Positions 8,952 to 17,708 of a stretch of DNA of 64,000 nt are shown here, piece by piece. The stretch comes from Candidatus Rokuibacteriota bacterium. Lineage in GTDB: Bacteria > Methylomirabilota > Methylomirabilia > Rokubacteriales > CSP1-6. Below the pieces are notes generated by a model. That model saw only the letters and a program-made list of their open reading frames with translations. It made no database searches and had not been told where the DNA came from. A program made the position numbers and the translations under genes. Numbering within the stretch: position 1 is the first letter of the stretch; each line of letters begins with the position of its first letter. The DNA is taken from positions 29,486 to 93,485 of the forward strand of contig QHSX01000041.1 in the NCBI GenBank assembly GCA_003221695.1. The letters run 5' to 3'.

Positions 8952-10601
8952 ATGGACGCTGAGAAGATCGGTCGCATGTTGCGGATGCTCGGGCCCGGGG
9001 TCAGCCGTCGCGACTTCATCCGGACGACGGCCGTGGGGGCGGCGGGCACGCTCGCCGCGCCCCGCGCCGCGCGGGCCCAGGGCGCGCCGAAGAAGGGCGG
9101 GACGCTCGTGTACGGCATGGAGGGCCCGTCGGACATCCTCGATCCCCAGGCCACAGGCTGCTGGCTCACCTACCGGGTGACGTTCCAGATGTTCGAAGGT
9201 CTTCTGGCCGAGGACCTGACGAAGGCGGACGTCGCCGTGCCTCCGCTCGTTCCCAGGCTCGCCGAGTCCTGGCAGGTCTCGAAGGACGGGCTCACGCGCA
9301 CCTTCAAGCTCCGCAAGGGCGTCAAGTTCCACGACGGGACGCCGTTCAACGCCCAGGCCGCGGTCTTCAGCTGGGAGCGCATGTTCAAGAAGGACGCGCC
9401 CCACTTCTATCCGCGGGCCAACAGCTACACGTCCTACGTCGTGGAGTTCATCACGGGCGCCGAGGCGGTCGACGAGTACACGCTCAAGCTGACCTTCAGC
9501 AAGCCCTACGCCGAGTGGGAGCGGATGACGCTCCAGAGCTGGGGCGAGCCGATGATGGTGAGCCCGACCCAGGTGAAGAAGCTCGGCAACGAGAAGTTCG
9601 CGAACGGCCCGGTCGGCACGGGGCCGTTCAAGTTCGTGGAGAACGTCCCGGGCGACCGGATCGTCCTCGAGCGCTTCACGGGCTACTGGGGCGCGCAGGC
9701 CAACGTCGACAAGCTCGTCTTCCGACGCCTCGACGATCCTGCGGCGCGCGTGGCGGCGCTGCGCACGGGCGAGGTCGACTTCATCCTGGCGCCGCCGCCC
9801 GACGAGGTCGAGGCGCTGCGGAAGGACAGGTTCACCGTGCTGCAGAGCAACGCGCCCCACATCTGGTACTGGCACCTCAACATGAGGGACGAGTATTTCA
9901 AGGACGTCCGCGTGCGCAAGGCCGTCCAGATGGCCATCGACAAGGAGAAGATGTGCAAGGACCTGCTCCGCGGAACGGCCACGCCCGCCTGGAGCATGGT
10001 GCCGCCGGCGACCATCGCCTACGATCCGAAATACAAGGCGTACTCCTACAATCCCGAGCGCGCCAAGCAGCTCCTCAAGGACGCGGGGCACGCCAACGGG
10101 TTCGAGACCGTGTTCTGGACCTCGACCTCGGGCTCGGGTCAGATGATCCCGGTGGCGATGGCGGAGTGGATCCAGCGCGACCTCGCCAAGGTGGGTATCC
10201 GGGTGAAGCTCGAGACGTTCGACTGGATCACGTATCTGTCGAAGATGTTCCAGGGGCTCCGCCCGGGCCACGGGGCCTACCAGCTCTCCTGGGGTATGAC
10301 GACCAACTTCTGGATCGACATCGTCGCCCGCTCCACGCGGCAGCCGGACAAGGGCGTGAACGTCGGCTGGTACGCGAACCCCAGGGTGGACGCGCTCCTC
10401 GACACCGCGCGCGGCGAGCTGGACGAGAGCAAGCGGGTCGCGGTCTATCGGCAGATCGACCGTATCCTCATGGAAGACGACGCGTCGTTCCTGCCCATCT
10501 GCAACGACCTCAACCTCGTGGTCCTGAACCCGAAGGTGAAGGGGTTCGTGAACCCTCCCGAGGAGTGGTTCCAGCTCTGGACGCCGTGGGTGGAGGCGTA
10601 A
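8952..10601 (+). CDS. ABC importer solute-binding protein, family 5, Tat-exported
   Basis: A 549-residue periplasmic binding protein of the dipeptide/oligopeptide type (SBP_bac_5). The N-terminus has a twin-arginine signal, SRRDFIRTTAVGAAGTLAAP, with a likely cleavage after ARAQ near residue 43. Family landmarks include LAESWQVSKDGLTRTFKLRKGVKF, HDGTPFNA, GTGPFK and VRVRKAVQMAIDKEKM. GGAGGAGC stands before the ATG. It delivers ligand to the permeases at 7072-8926. The downstream CocE-like hydrolase hints that the ligand may be a peptide-like or acylated compound; this is inference. Confidence 0.92.
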   Translation: MDAEKIGRMLRMLGPGVSRRDFIRTTAVGAAGTLAAPRAARAQGAPKKGGTLVYGMEGPSDILDPQATGCWLTYRVTFQMFEGLLAEDLTKADVAVPPLVPRLAESWQVSKDGLTRTFKLRKGVKFHDGTPFNAQAAVFSWERMFKKDAPHFYPRANSYTSYVVEFITGAEAVDEYTLKLTFSKPYAEWERMTLQSWGEPMMVSPTQVKKLGNEKFANGPVGTGPFKFVENVPGDRIVLERFTGYWGAQANVDKLVFRRLDDPAARVAALRTGEVDFILAPPPDEVEALRKDRFTVLQSNAPHIWYWHLNMRDEYFKDVRVRKAVQMAIDKEKMCKDLLRGTATPAWSMVPPATIAYDPKYKAYSYNPERAKQLLKDAGHANGFETVFWTSTSGSGQMIPVAMAEWIQRDLAKVGIRVKLETFDWITYLSKMFQGLRPGHGAYQLSWGMTTNFWIDIVARSTRQPDKGVNVGWYANPRVDALLDTARGELDESKRVAVYRQIDRILMEDDASFLPICNDLNLVVLNPKVKGFVNPPEEWFQLWTPWVEA

Positions 10602-10637
10602 CGTCGACGACCGAAGGCATGTCGAAAGGAGAATGGG

Positions 10638-12428
10638 ATGATGGGACGCAGACGATTCGGAGGGCTCGCCGTGCTGATTGCGTGTCTGCTCACGGTGGCG
10701 GCGGTTTCTGCCGACGCACAGACTCCGAAGGGCGCAGGCACCGAGCATCGACAGTGGGTCGAGGGCCCACGGCCGTCGCCAGCATCGCCGCCGATCTACC
10801 AGATCACCGAGCAGGAGCGGTTGGTCCCCGTGCGCGACGGCATCAGGCTCCAGACGAAGACGTGGCTTCCCGTCCTCCCGGGGGGCTCACGAACACCGCC
10901 ATGCGTGGTGGAAACGGACGGCTACGACGTCGTGCTGGACGCGTTCTTCATTCCGGCGCTTCAGGATCTCGCCAGGCGCGGCTACGCTGTGACGTTCGCC
11001 AGGCTGCGGGGAACGCCTCCATCGGAAGGCGTACGCGATCTCTACAACAAGTTCGGAGAAGACGGCTACGACATCGTCGAATGGGTCGCCGCGCAGCCGT
11101 GGTGCAACGGTGACGTAGGGATGGTAGGAGGTTCGCTGCTCGGCATCAGTCAATGGCTCGCTGCAAAGCAGGCACCGCCCCATCTCAGGACCTTCATCCC
11201 CGACGTGTCGTGCGGTGACTGCTACACGTATCTCTGGTACGTCGGGGGAATGCTGCCCGGACCCGGCCGAAAGGCTCGTCCCGTTCCCGAATACCAGACC
11301 GCCATTCTCCACCGCAACTTCGACGACTGGTGGCGCGAGCGGAGCACCATGCCGGAGGACGTTGAAGCGATCGCCCGGCGCGGGATCCCCGTCCTGGTCC
11401 GGGACGCCTGGGGCGACTATCTGCTCGGTGGCGACGTCACGAACTACGAACATCTGCGCGGCCTTGGACACAAGAGAAAGATCATCCTCGGCTCCGTGTC
11501 CCACGCTCCCGCTCCGGATTCCCTCCCGTATAGCAACGTCGAGTACCAGGTGATGTGGCTGGACCGGTGGCTGAAGGGGATTCACAACGGCGTCGACACC
11601 GAGCCCCGCGCGCTGATCTACGTGCAAGGTCCGAATCAATGGCGTTTCGAGGACGACTGGCCGATCCCTGATACGCATCGCGCACATCTATATCTGCGCG
11701 CGGCCGTCAGCGGGACGGGTGTCAGTCTCAACGACGGATCGCTCAGCGAAGAGACCCCGAGCGCCCATGAAGCCGTGGCGAGTGTGACCTATTCGCCGAC
11801 GGGCCCGTTCAATTACGCCGGCGCAAACGGGCCGATCCTGGCGACTGATCAGCGGCCGGACGAGACTCACAGCCTGACCTGGACCGGCGAGGCACTGAAG
11901 GCGCCGACGGAGACGACGGGGTGGTGGTACCTGAACTTCTGGGCGTCAGCGACGGCGGCCGACACGGATTTCGTGGTCGAGATCACCGACGTGGCTCCCG
12001 ACGGAACATCGAAGCAGGTGGGGCGCGGCTGGCTCAACGCTCCGCGTTACTTCTCCAGGTCCCATCCCCAGCCGCTCGTCCCTGGACGGATCTACCGCTT
12101 CAGTGTTCAGATCTGGCCGACGTCCTACGTGTTTCAGGTGGGGCACCGAATTCGCGTGGATCTGTCCGGGTCGGACTGCTGTGCGCCGGTCGGAGAGGAC
12201 CCGAATCCCGACCCCGCCCAGGTGACCGTGTACCAGGACGCTCGGCATCCTTCGCACATCGACATCCCCGTCATCGGCGTCACCGCCTGGCGGAATCTGC
12301 ACGGGCGCTCCGCGGAGGGAGACGACGAGGGCAGGGGAGACGACGAGCGCAAGAGAGACGACGAGCGCAAGAACGACGACGACGAGGGGAAGGGAGACGA
12401 CGCCGGCCACCCGGGGAGGATCGACTAG
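10638..12428 (+). CDS. CocE/NonD-type exported hydrolase with charged repeat tail
   Basis: A 596-residue alpha/beta hydrolase of the cocaine esterase / X-Pro dipeptidyl peptidase family. Residues 1-28 form a Sec signal peptide (cleavage near SADAQ). The catalytic core has the family N-terminal pattern VPVRDGIRLQTKTWLPV and the nucleophile elbow GGSLLG where relatives usually show GxSYxG. The C-terminal jelly-roll domain (about residues 355-550) contains FSVQIWPTSYVFQVGHRIRV. A strange tail of Asp/Glu/Arg/Lys repeats follows. AAGGAG lies eight bases before the first of two adjacent ATGs. It follows the binding-protein gene by 36 bases, so it may process the imported compound outside the cytoplasm. 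Confidence 0.88.
   Translation: MMGRRRFGGLAVLIACLLTVAAVSADAQTPKGAGTEHRQWVEGPRPSPASPPIYQITEQERLVPVRDGIRLQTKTWLPVLPGGSRTPPCVVETDGYDVVLDAFFIPALQDLARRGYAVTFARLRGTPPSEGVRDLYNKFGEDGYDIVEWVAAQPWCNGDVGMVGGSLLGISQWLAAKQAPPHLRTFIPDVSCGDCYTYLWYVGGMLPGPGRKARPVPEYQTAILHRNFDDWWRERSTMPEDVEAIARRGIPVLVRDAWGDYLLGGDVTNYEHLRGLGHKRKIILGSVSHAPAPDSLPYSNVEYQVMWLDRWLKGIHNGVDTEPRALIYVQGPNQWRFEDDWPIPDTHRAHLYLRAAVSGTGVSLNDGSLSEETPSAHEAVASVTYSPTGPFNYAGANGPILATDQRPDETHSLTWTGEALKAPTETTGWWYLNFWASATAADTDFVVEITDVAPDGTSKQVGRGWLNAPRYFSRSHPQPLVPGRIYRFSVQIWPTSYVFQVGHRIRVDLSGSDCCAPVGEDPNPDPAQVTVYQDARHPSHIDIPVIGVTAWRNLHGRSAEGDDEGRGDDERKRDDERKNDDDEGKGDDAGHPGRID
12320..12403 (+). repeat. Short tandem repeat coding the charged tail of the CocE-like hydrolase
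   Basis: Reiterated GACGACGAG / GAGCGCAAGA units encode DDE, ERK and DEGKGDD blocks at the protein C-terminus. An 18-base unit (GAGACGACGAGCGCAAGA) occurs twice in tandem. Such tracts grow and shrink by slippage. Confidence 0.75.
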
Positions 12429-12615
12429 CGCGAACTCGGACCTGGCACGAACCTCGCCTATCGGGATCGGCGGTTCATGAGACGTTCGCACGGCTCTTTG
12501 GAGGGGGTTCGCCGGCAGGGAGCGAACACCCCGGAAACTCAGGACAAGAGCGTGGTGCCGTGACGCCGTTGAGTCGAGCCCGGGGGGATCCCTGTGTCAA
12601 CGAGGAGGACATCGC
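12429..12615. other. 187-base gap before the ftsK-topoVI operon
   Basis: The gap holds an inverted repeat GTTCGC(12507-12512)/GCGAAC(12522-12527) and a strong ribosome binding stretch GAGGAGGA at 12602-12609 in front of the TTG start at 12616. No convincing -35/-10 pair was found by eye, but the gap is the natural place for the operon promoter. Confidence 0.35.
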
Positions 12616-14517
12616 TTGCCAGGCCGGCACGAGGCGCTGCTTCCCAAGCTGAGGACCCTCTTTGAGTTGTTCGGGCTCGTGGTGCTCGCCGCAGGTATCT
12701 TTTGCGGCCTTGCTCTCCTGACCTACGACCCTACCGACTCGACACAGGTCGCCAATTCGAGCGAAACCTACCGAAATATGGGCGGACCCGTGGGCGCCTG
12801 GCTCGCCAACCTTTTGCTCAGAACCTTCGGGATCGTCAGCTTGCTGATCGCGCCCGTCCTCTTCCTTTGGGGCGGGCTGATGGCCCTCGGCTTCATCCGC
12901 TGGCCGAAACCCAAACGGTTTGTAGGCTTCGCGGCGATCCTGATGGTTTCTTCTGGGCTCGTTCATATCGAACACCCGGACCTGGGCATGACGCATCTAC
13001 CCGATGGTCTTGGCGGTGTGATCGGCACCTTCCTCGGCAACAAACTCCTCAAGAGTATTGGTTACGGTGGTGCCGTCATCGCGATGACTCTGACGGGCAT
13101 CGCCAGCCTGGTGATGAGCGGTAACTTGACGGTTTCCAATACGGCGAAATTTGTCGAGTACCTGCTCTTTCTCCTGCGACGCCTGGCCAGCCAGCCTACG
13201 AGCAGAGACGGCAAGAGACGGATCCCATCGCTTGCCAGCCCGCTGACGAGCGAGACGACGGCCCAGGTCAATGGCGAAAATGGCAGGCGTACAGCCCCGT
13301 CGATGACGGCGGACCAGGATGAAGATGAAATTGACATTCCGCTCGACCTCACCTCCTCAGTGCCCAAAAATGGGGAACCCGACCTCGACATGTTTCAGAC
13401 GAGCAAGGTCAATTCCTCGCGAAAGCCCGACTTCAGCGCGCTGGTTCAGCAGCTCGAAGGTCAGCTGCGTGAGTTCAAGATCGAAGGCAAGGTCACCAAT
13501 ACGACCGAGGGGCCCGTCGTCACGACGCTGGAGTATGAGCCGGGCGCAGGAACGAAAGCCGCGCGAATCGTCAGCATCGCAAACGATATTGCCCGGATGT
13601 TGCGCGCCCAGAGTGTGCGGGTCATTCCAGCGCTCCCCGGCAAGAATACCGTCGGCATCGAGATCCCCAGTGAACAGCGGAGCATCATTCGGTTCGGTGA
13701 TGTGGTGAGGAGTGCCAGGTTCCGCACCGAAGCGCTCACCCTGCCAGTGGCTCTTGGAGTCGACACCTTTGGGAACCCGGTGATCGAAGATCTGGTGCAC
13801 ATGCCACACCTGTTGGTCGCCGGGACGACCGGCTCAGGCAAAAGCGTTTTCATCCACAACCTCATCGCCGGACTCGTCTGCAAGAAGAGCGCGAAGGGAA
13901 TGCGGTTCGTCTTCATCGACCCCAAGATGGTCGAATTGGCGGCCTACAAGAACTTGCCCCACCTTGCCTGCCCGGTGATCAGCGACGTGAAGACCCAGGC
14001 CAAAGCCGTCCTCCACCGTTTGGTGGCGGAGATGGAGAATCGCTACGAGATGATGCTCGCCCTCGAGGCGCGAAATATTCAAGAGTTCAACGCGACCATC
14101 CGCACACGACGTCGCAGCGAATTTGCGGACTTCAACGGCAAGTGGCAGGCCCTGCCCTATGTGGTCTTTCTCATCGATGAATTTGCCGACTTGATCCTGA
14201 TGCTTGGCCGGCCGGCTGAAGAGCTCATCACTCGCTTGGCCCAAAAGGCTCGGGCGGCGGGGATTCACCTGGTCATCGCCACCCAGCGCCCTTCCGTGAA
14301 TGTCGTCACCGGATTGATCAAGGCAAACTTTCCTACCCGCATCGCCTTCCGTGTCCAGAGTGGCGTCGATTCACGCACCATCCTCGATCAGACCGGCGCC
14401 GAGACCTTGCTCGGCAAGGGCGATCTGCTCTACCAATCGGCCGGCAAGATCCAGCGACTACACGCGGCGTTGCTCGAAGACAGCGAAGTCAGGAAGCTGG
14501 TCAAAGCCTGCGCCTGA
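12616..14517 (+). CDS. FtsK/SpoIIIE-type DNA translocase lacking the gamma domain
   Basis: A 633-residue DNA pump. Residues 1-190 form an FtsK-like membrane domain with about four hydrophobic segments (near 17-36, 70-92, 103-115, 150-168). A polar linker runs to about 270. The alpha/beta motor follows: FSALVQQLEGQLREFKIEG, GPVVTTLEYEPGAGTKAARI, Walker A GTTGSGKS (403-410), Walker B VVFLIDEFADL (516-526), and ATQRPSVNVVTGLIKANFP. The protein stops just after the motor at LEDSEVRKLVKACA, so the winged-helix gamma domain that reads polar motifs and touches XerD is absent. There is no room for it before the next gene (46 bases). The TTG start is set by GAGGAGGA. The linker is short compared with E. 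coli FtsK. GC looks lower than in the flanking transport genes. Confidence 0.92.
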   Translation: MPGRHEALLPKLRTLFELFGLVVLAAGIFCGLALLTYDPTDSTQVANSSETYRNMGGPVGAWLANLLLRTFGIVSLLIAPVLFLWGGLMALGFIRWPKPKRFVGFAAILMVSSGLVHIEHPDLGMTHLPDGLGGVIGTFLGNKLLKSIGYGGAVIAMTLTGIASLVMSGNLTVSNTAKFVEYLLFLLRRLASQPTSRDGKRRIPSLASPLTSETTAQVNGENGRRTAPSMTADQDEDEIDIPLDLTSSVPKNGEPDLDMFQTSKVNSSRKPDFSALVQQLEGQLREFKIEGKVTNTTEGPVVTTLEYEPGAGTKAARIVSIANDIARMLRAQSVRVIPALPGKNTVGIEIPSEQRSIIRFGDVVRSARFRTEALTLPVALGVDTFGNPVIEDLVHMPHLLVAGTTGSGKSVFIHNLIAGLVCKKSAKGMRFVFIDPKMVELAAYKNLPHLACPVISDVKTQAKAVLHRLVAEMENRYEMMLALEARNIQEFNATIRTRRRSEFADFNGKWQALPYVVFLIDEFADLILMLGRPAEELITRLAQKARAAGIHLVIATQRPSVNVVTGLIKANFPTRIAFRVQSGVDSRTILDQTGAETLLGKGDLLYQSAGKIQRLHAALLEDSEVRKLVKACA

Positions 14518-14563
14518 AGCCCCGCTCGGGAAAACTTGAGTCCCTGCCTCGGACTCTGTTTGT

Positions 14564-16525
14564 ATGGGAGGTATGCGAAAGTCGCCGAGAACGCAGCCGA
14601 CCCCCCCGCCGCCGAAGCCGGCCGTGTCCGCCGTCGAGATGGGGGCTCGCCAGCGGGAGATCTCCGTCTCCGAGTTCTTCACCAAGAACCGACATCTCCT
14701 GGGATTCGACAATCCGCGAAAGGCGCTGCTCACGTGTGTGAAGGAAGCCGTCGACAACGCCCTCGACGCCTGCGAGGAAGCCGGGATCCTCCCCGACGTG
14801 GTCGTCAAGGTGGAGGCCGTCGCCAACGGTGACGCGCCGCCCCCGGCGAGCCAGGCGAGCCGCTTCCGGATCACGGTCACCGACAATGGCCCTGGCATCA
14901 TCCGCCAGCAGATCCCACCGATCTTCGCGAAGCTCCTGTATGGGTCCAAGTTCCACCGGCTGCGCATGAGCCGAGGACAGCAGGGAATCGGCATCTCGGC
15001 GGCCGGCATGTATGGACAGCTCACCACCGGCAAGCCCGTCCAGATCACCTCGCGCACCAGTGCGAGAGCGCCCGCCCATTACTTCGAGGTCCAGATCGAC
15101 ACCAAGAAGAACGAGCCGCAGATTCTAGAGAAGAAGCAGATCGCCTGGGAGTCCCCCCGCGGGACCCAGGTGACCATGGAAGTCGAGGGGCGTTACCAGA
15201 AGGGCCGGGCCTCGGTGGACGAGTACATCGAGCAAACCATCATCGCCAATCCGCACGTCAAGCTGACGTACCTCAGTCCGGAGGGAGAAACGAAAGAGCA
15301 TCCCAGGACGTACCACGAGCTCCCTCCCTCACCACGCGAGATCAAGCCGCACCCCTATGGCATCGAGCTCGGGATGCTGCTCAAGATGCTCCAGGACACC
15401 AAGAGCCATTCCCTCGCAGGGTTCCTGGCCAGTGATTTCAGCCGGGTGTCGCCTCGCCTTGCCGAGGACATCTGCAAGACCGCGCGCCTCTCGCCCCGCG
15501 CGCGTCCCCGGGACACGCACGGGCCGGCCCCGGAGACCCTCTACAAGGCCATCCAATCGACCAAGATCATGGCGCCACCGACCAACTGCCTGTCGCCGAT
15601 CGGTGAGAAGGCGCTCCTCGCCGGCCTGTATCGGCAGATCAAAGGGGACTTCTACACGGCGGTGAGCCGGCCGCCCGCCGTGTACCGCGGCAACCCCTTT
15701 GTGATCGAGGCGGGCCTGGCCTACGGGCGGGGGCCTTCGCCGGAAGCGGAGAGCCAGGAGAAAAAGCCGATCCCGCTGGCGGAGGGGGAGACGCAGCAGG
15801 ACGACGCTGAGCTCGCCCGCGTCATCCGCTACGCGAACCGCGTGCCGCTCCTCTATCAGCAGTCCGCGTGCGTGATCTACAAGGCGGTGCTCGACACCAC
15901 CTGGCGCAACTACGGCGTGGCCCAGTCCAGGGGGGCGCTCCCGACTGGCCCCATGGTGATCTTCGTCCACATGGCCTCGGTCTGGGTTCCGTTTACCAGC
16001 GAATCCAAGGAGGCGATCGCCGATTACGACGAGATCCGCAAAGAGGTCACCCTGGCGCTGCGCGAATGCGGCCGGCGGCTCGGAGCCTTCCTCAGACGAC
16101 TCGAGCGCGCCGACAGCGAGCACCGTCGGCGCAACATCTTCGAGCTCTACATCGAGGAGGTCGTCGAGTCGTGTAACCGCCTCAAGGGGGGCCGGTTGCC
16201 CACGGCGAAGCTGAAAGAGCAGCTCCAGAAGATGGCCCTGAAGCGGACCGGAGGCGAAAAGACCGACGAGCTCCTGGGGAAGAACGGAAGTGGCCCGGAA
16301 GGGCTCCCGCATTCGATCATCGTCACGCCGGAGGGTATTGAAGGGGAGGTGCCGGTGCTGGTCGGCGAAGCGTCGGGAGGGGCCGTGTCCCCGAACGGAG
16401 CTCCCAAAGAAGACGAGGAGGCCGGCGAGCCGTCACGGCGCAGCGGAAAGACCCGGCATCGGGCGAAGGGCAAACGCGAGGCCGCCAGATCGCCGGCGCG
16501 CGCCCGGCCACGCGGGAAGGCCTAG
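14564..16525 (+). CDS. top6B: DNA topoisomerase VI subunit B
   Basis: A 653-residue ATPase subunit of type IIB topoisomerase. The GHKL fold is intact: N-box ECVK-type helix with EAVDNALDA (61-69), G1 DNGPGI (107-112) and G2 GQQGIGIS (138-145). The Topo VI B transducer follows, with FLASDFSRVSPRLAEDI, LSPIGEKALLAGL, and NRVPLLYQQSACVI. ATP-driven dimerisation of B gates the strand passage done by subunit A. The C-terminal ~110 residues are low-complexity and very basic (SRRSGKTRHRAKGKR and similar) and probably bind DNA. I start at the ATG at 14564; an ATG at 14573 is possible. It is followed after nine bases by the A subunit. Confidence 0.95.
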   Translation: MGGMRKSPRTQPTPPPPKPAVSAVEMGARQREISVSEFFTKNRHLLGFDNPRKALLTCVKEAVDNALDACEEAGILPDVVVKVEAVANGDAPPPASQASRFRITVTDNGPGIIRQQIPPIFAKLLYGSKFHRLRMSRGQQGIGISAAGMYGQLTTGKPVQITSRTSARAPAHYFEVQIDTKKNEPQILEKKQIAWESPRGTQVTMEVEGRYQKGRASVDEYIEQTIIANPHVKLTYLSPEGETKEHPRTYHELPPSPREIKPHPYGIELGMLLKMLQDTKSHSLAGFLASDFSRVSPRLAEDICKTARLSPRARPRDTHGPAPETLYKAIQSTKIMAPPTNCLSPIGEKALLAGLYRQIKGDFYTAVSRPPAVYRGNPFVIEAGLAYGRGPSPEAESQEKKPIPLAEGETQQDDAELARVIRYANRVPLLYQQSACVIYKAVLDTTWRNYGVAQSRGALPTGPMVIFVHMASVWVPFTSESKEAIADYDEIRKEVTLALRECGRRLGAFLRRLERADSEHRRRNIFELYIEEVVESCNRLKGGRLPTAKLKEQLQKMALKRTGGEKTDELLGKNGSGPEGLPHSIIVTPEGIEGEVPVLVGEASGGAVSPNGAPKEDEEAGEPSRRSGKTRHRAKGKREAARSPARARPRGKA

Positions 16526-16534
16526 GACGCACCG

Positions 16535-17638
16535 ATGGCCCGAAAGCCCCGAAGGACGAGCGCGGTCGAGAAGAAACTCGTCGGTGTGGCCGACGTGGTG
16601 ATCACCGCCGCCCAACGGTACCGGGATCCCACCCTGGCGATCCCCGTCCGCTCCCTGTCGAACGTCACCTTCAACGAGCGCAAGGGCCTGCTCGAGATGG
16701 GCAAGCGGAGGCAGGCCCGGTCGTTCTTCAACGTCGGGATGGCCAAGAAGTTCATGCAGACCGTCCTCGTGGCGGATGCCCTCTGCGAGCTCCAGCGGGC
16801 GGACCTCACGACCTCGCTCCGGGAGATCTACTACCGAACCAAGCACACGATCAAGAACTCGCACGAGAACACCCTCGACACCCAGGACGAGTCCGATCCG
16901 CTCATCGAAGACCTGGAGGTGACGCTCGAGACCCTGCGGGAGGAGCTGCACGTGCGGGCCGAGAACGCCGGCTCAGTCGTCGGGCCCCTGGTGCTGGTGG
17001 ACGACGGCGACCGGGTGGACTGCGCGAGGCTCGGGAAGGGGGGCTATTCCGTACCCTCCATCGTCGAGCCGGAGTACCTCCAGATCAAGAAGTGCACGGC
17101 GGATTTCGTCCTCCTGGTCGAGAAGGGCACGCAATGGAACCGGCTCTCCGAAGACAAGTTCTGGCGGAAGTACAACTGCATTCTCCTGACCGGAAACGGC
17201 CAGCCGCCCCGCGGCGTCCGACGTCTGGCGCGGCGGCTGCACGAGGAGAAGCGGCTGCCCGTCTATGTCCTCGTGGACAACGACCCGTGGGGCTACTACA
17301 TCTACTCGGTCATCAAGCAGGGCTCGATCAATCTCGCCTTCGAGAGCCAGCGCATGGCCATTCCCAAGGCCAAGTTCATCGGGCTCTCGAGCGGGGATCC
17401 CGAATCGTACGGGCTCCCGCGTAACGTGGGAATCAAGCTGAACGACAAGGACATCGCCCGCGCCCGCGAGCTCTTGAGCTACACGTGGTTCCAGAAGAAG
17501 AGCTGGCAGGAGGAGATCAAGCGGATGCTCTCGAGCGGGCTCAAATACGAGCTGGACGCCCTCGCCAACAAGGACTTCCAGTACCTCACCAAGAAGTATC
17601 TTCCCCGCAAACTCAAGGAGAAGGATTGGTTGGACTAG
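16535..17638 (+). CDS. top6A: DNA topoisomerase VI subunit A (Spo11-like)
   Basis: A 367-residue cleavage subunit. The 5Y-CAP domain has LREIYYRTKH, whose tandem Tyr99-Tyr100 carries the expected DNA-cleaving tyrosine. The Toprim domain has Glu196 in LLVEKGTQWNRL and the metal-binding VLVDNDPWG (Asp248, Asp250), followed by KFIGLSSGDPESYGLP. All catalytic elements are present and the length fits archaeal Top6A. With subunit B it would make an A2B2 enzyme that relaxes and decatenates DNA by double-strand passage. Its place right after an FtsK-type pump is unusual and suggests a job in chromosome separation. Confidence 0.95.
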   Translation: MARKPRRTSAVEKKLVGVADVVITAAQRYRDPTLAIPVRSLSNVTFNERKGLLEMGKRRQARSFFNVGMAKKFMQTVLVADALCELQRADLTTSLREIYYRTKHTIKNSHENTLDTQDESDPLIEDLEVTLETLREELHVRAENAGSVVGPLVLVDDGDRVDCARLGKGGYSVPSIVEPEYLQIKKCTADFVLLVEKGTQWNRLSEDKFWRKYNCILLTGNGQPPRGVRRLARRLHEEKRLPVYVLVDNDPWGYYIYSVIKQGSINLAFESQRMAIPKAKFIGLSSGDPESYGLPRNVGIKLNDKDIARARELLSYTWFQKKSWQEEIKRMLSSGLKYELDALANKDFQYLTKKYLPRKLKEKDWLD

Positions 17639-17708
17639 CTGGAAATCCCGGCTACAACCTCTCGGGCGGCCGCGCGACGTACTGACGTCCGCTGCCAGAG
17701 GAGACCTG

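Noticed and set aside
14518..14563. Possible frameshift hiding an FtsK gamma domain
   Set aside because: Only 46 bases separate the ftsK-like stop from top6B, too short for the ~65-residue domain in any frame.
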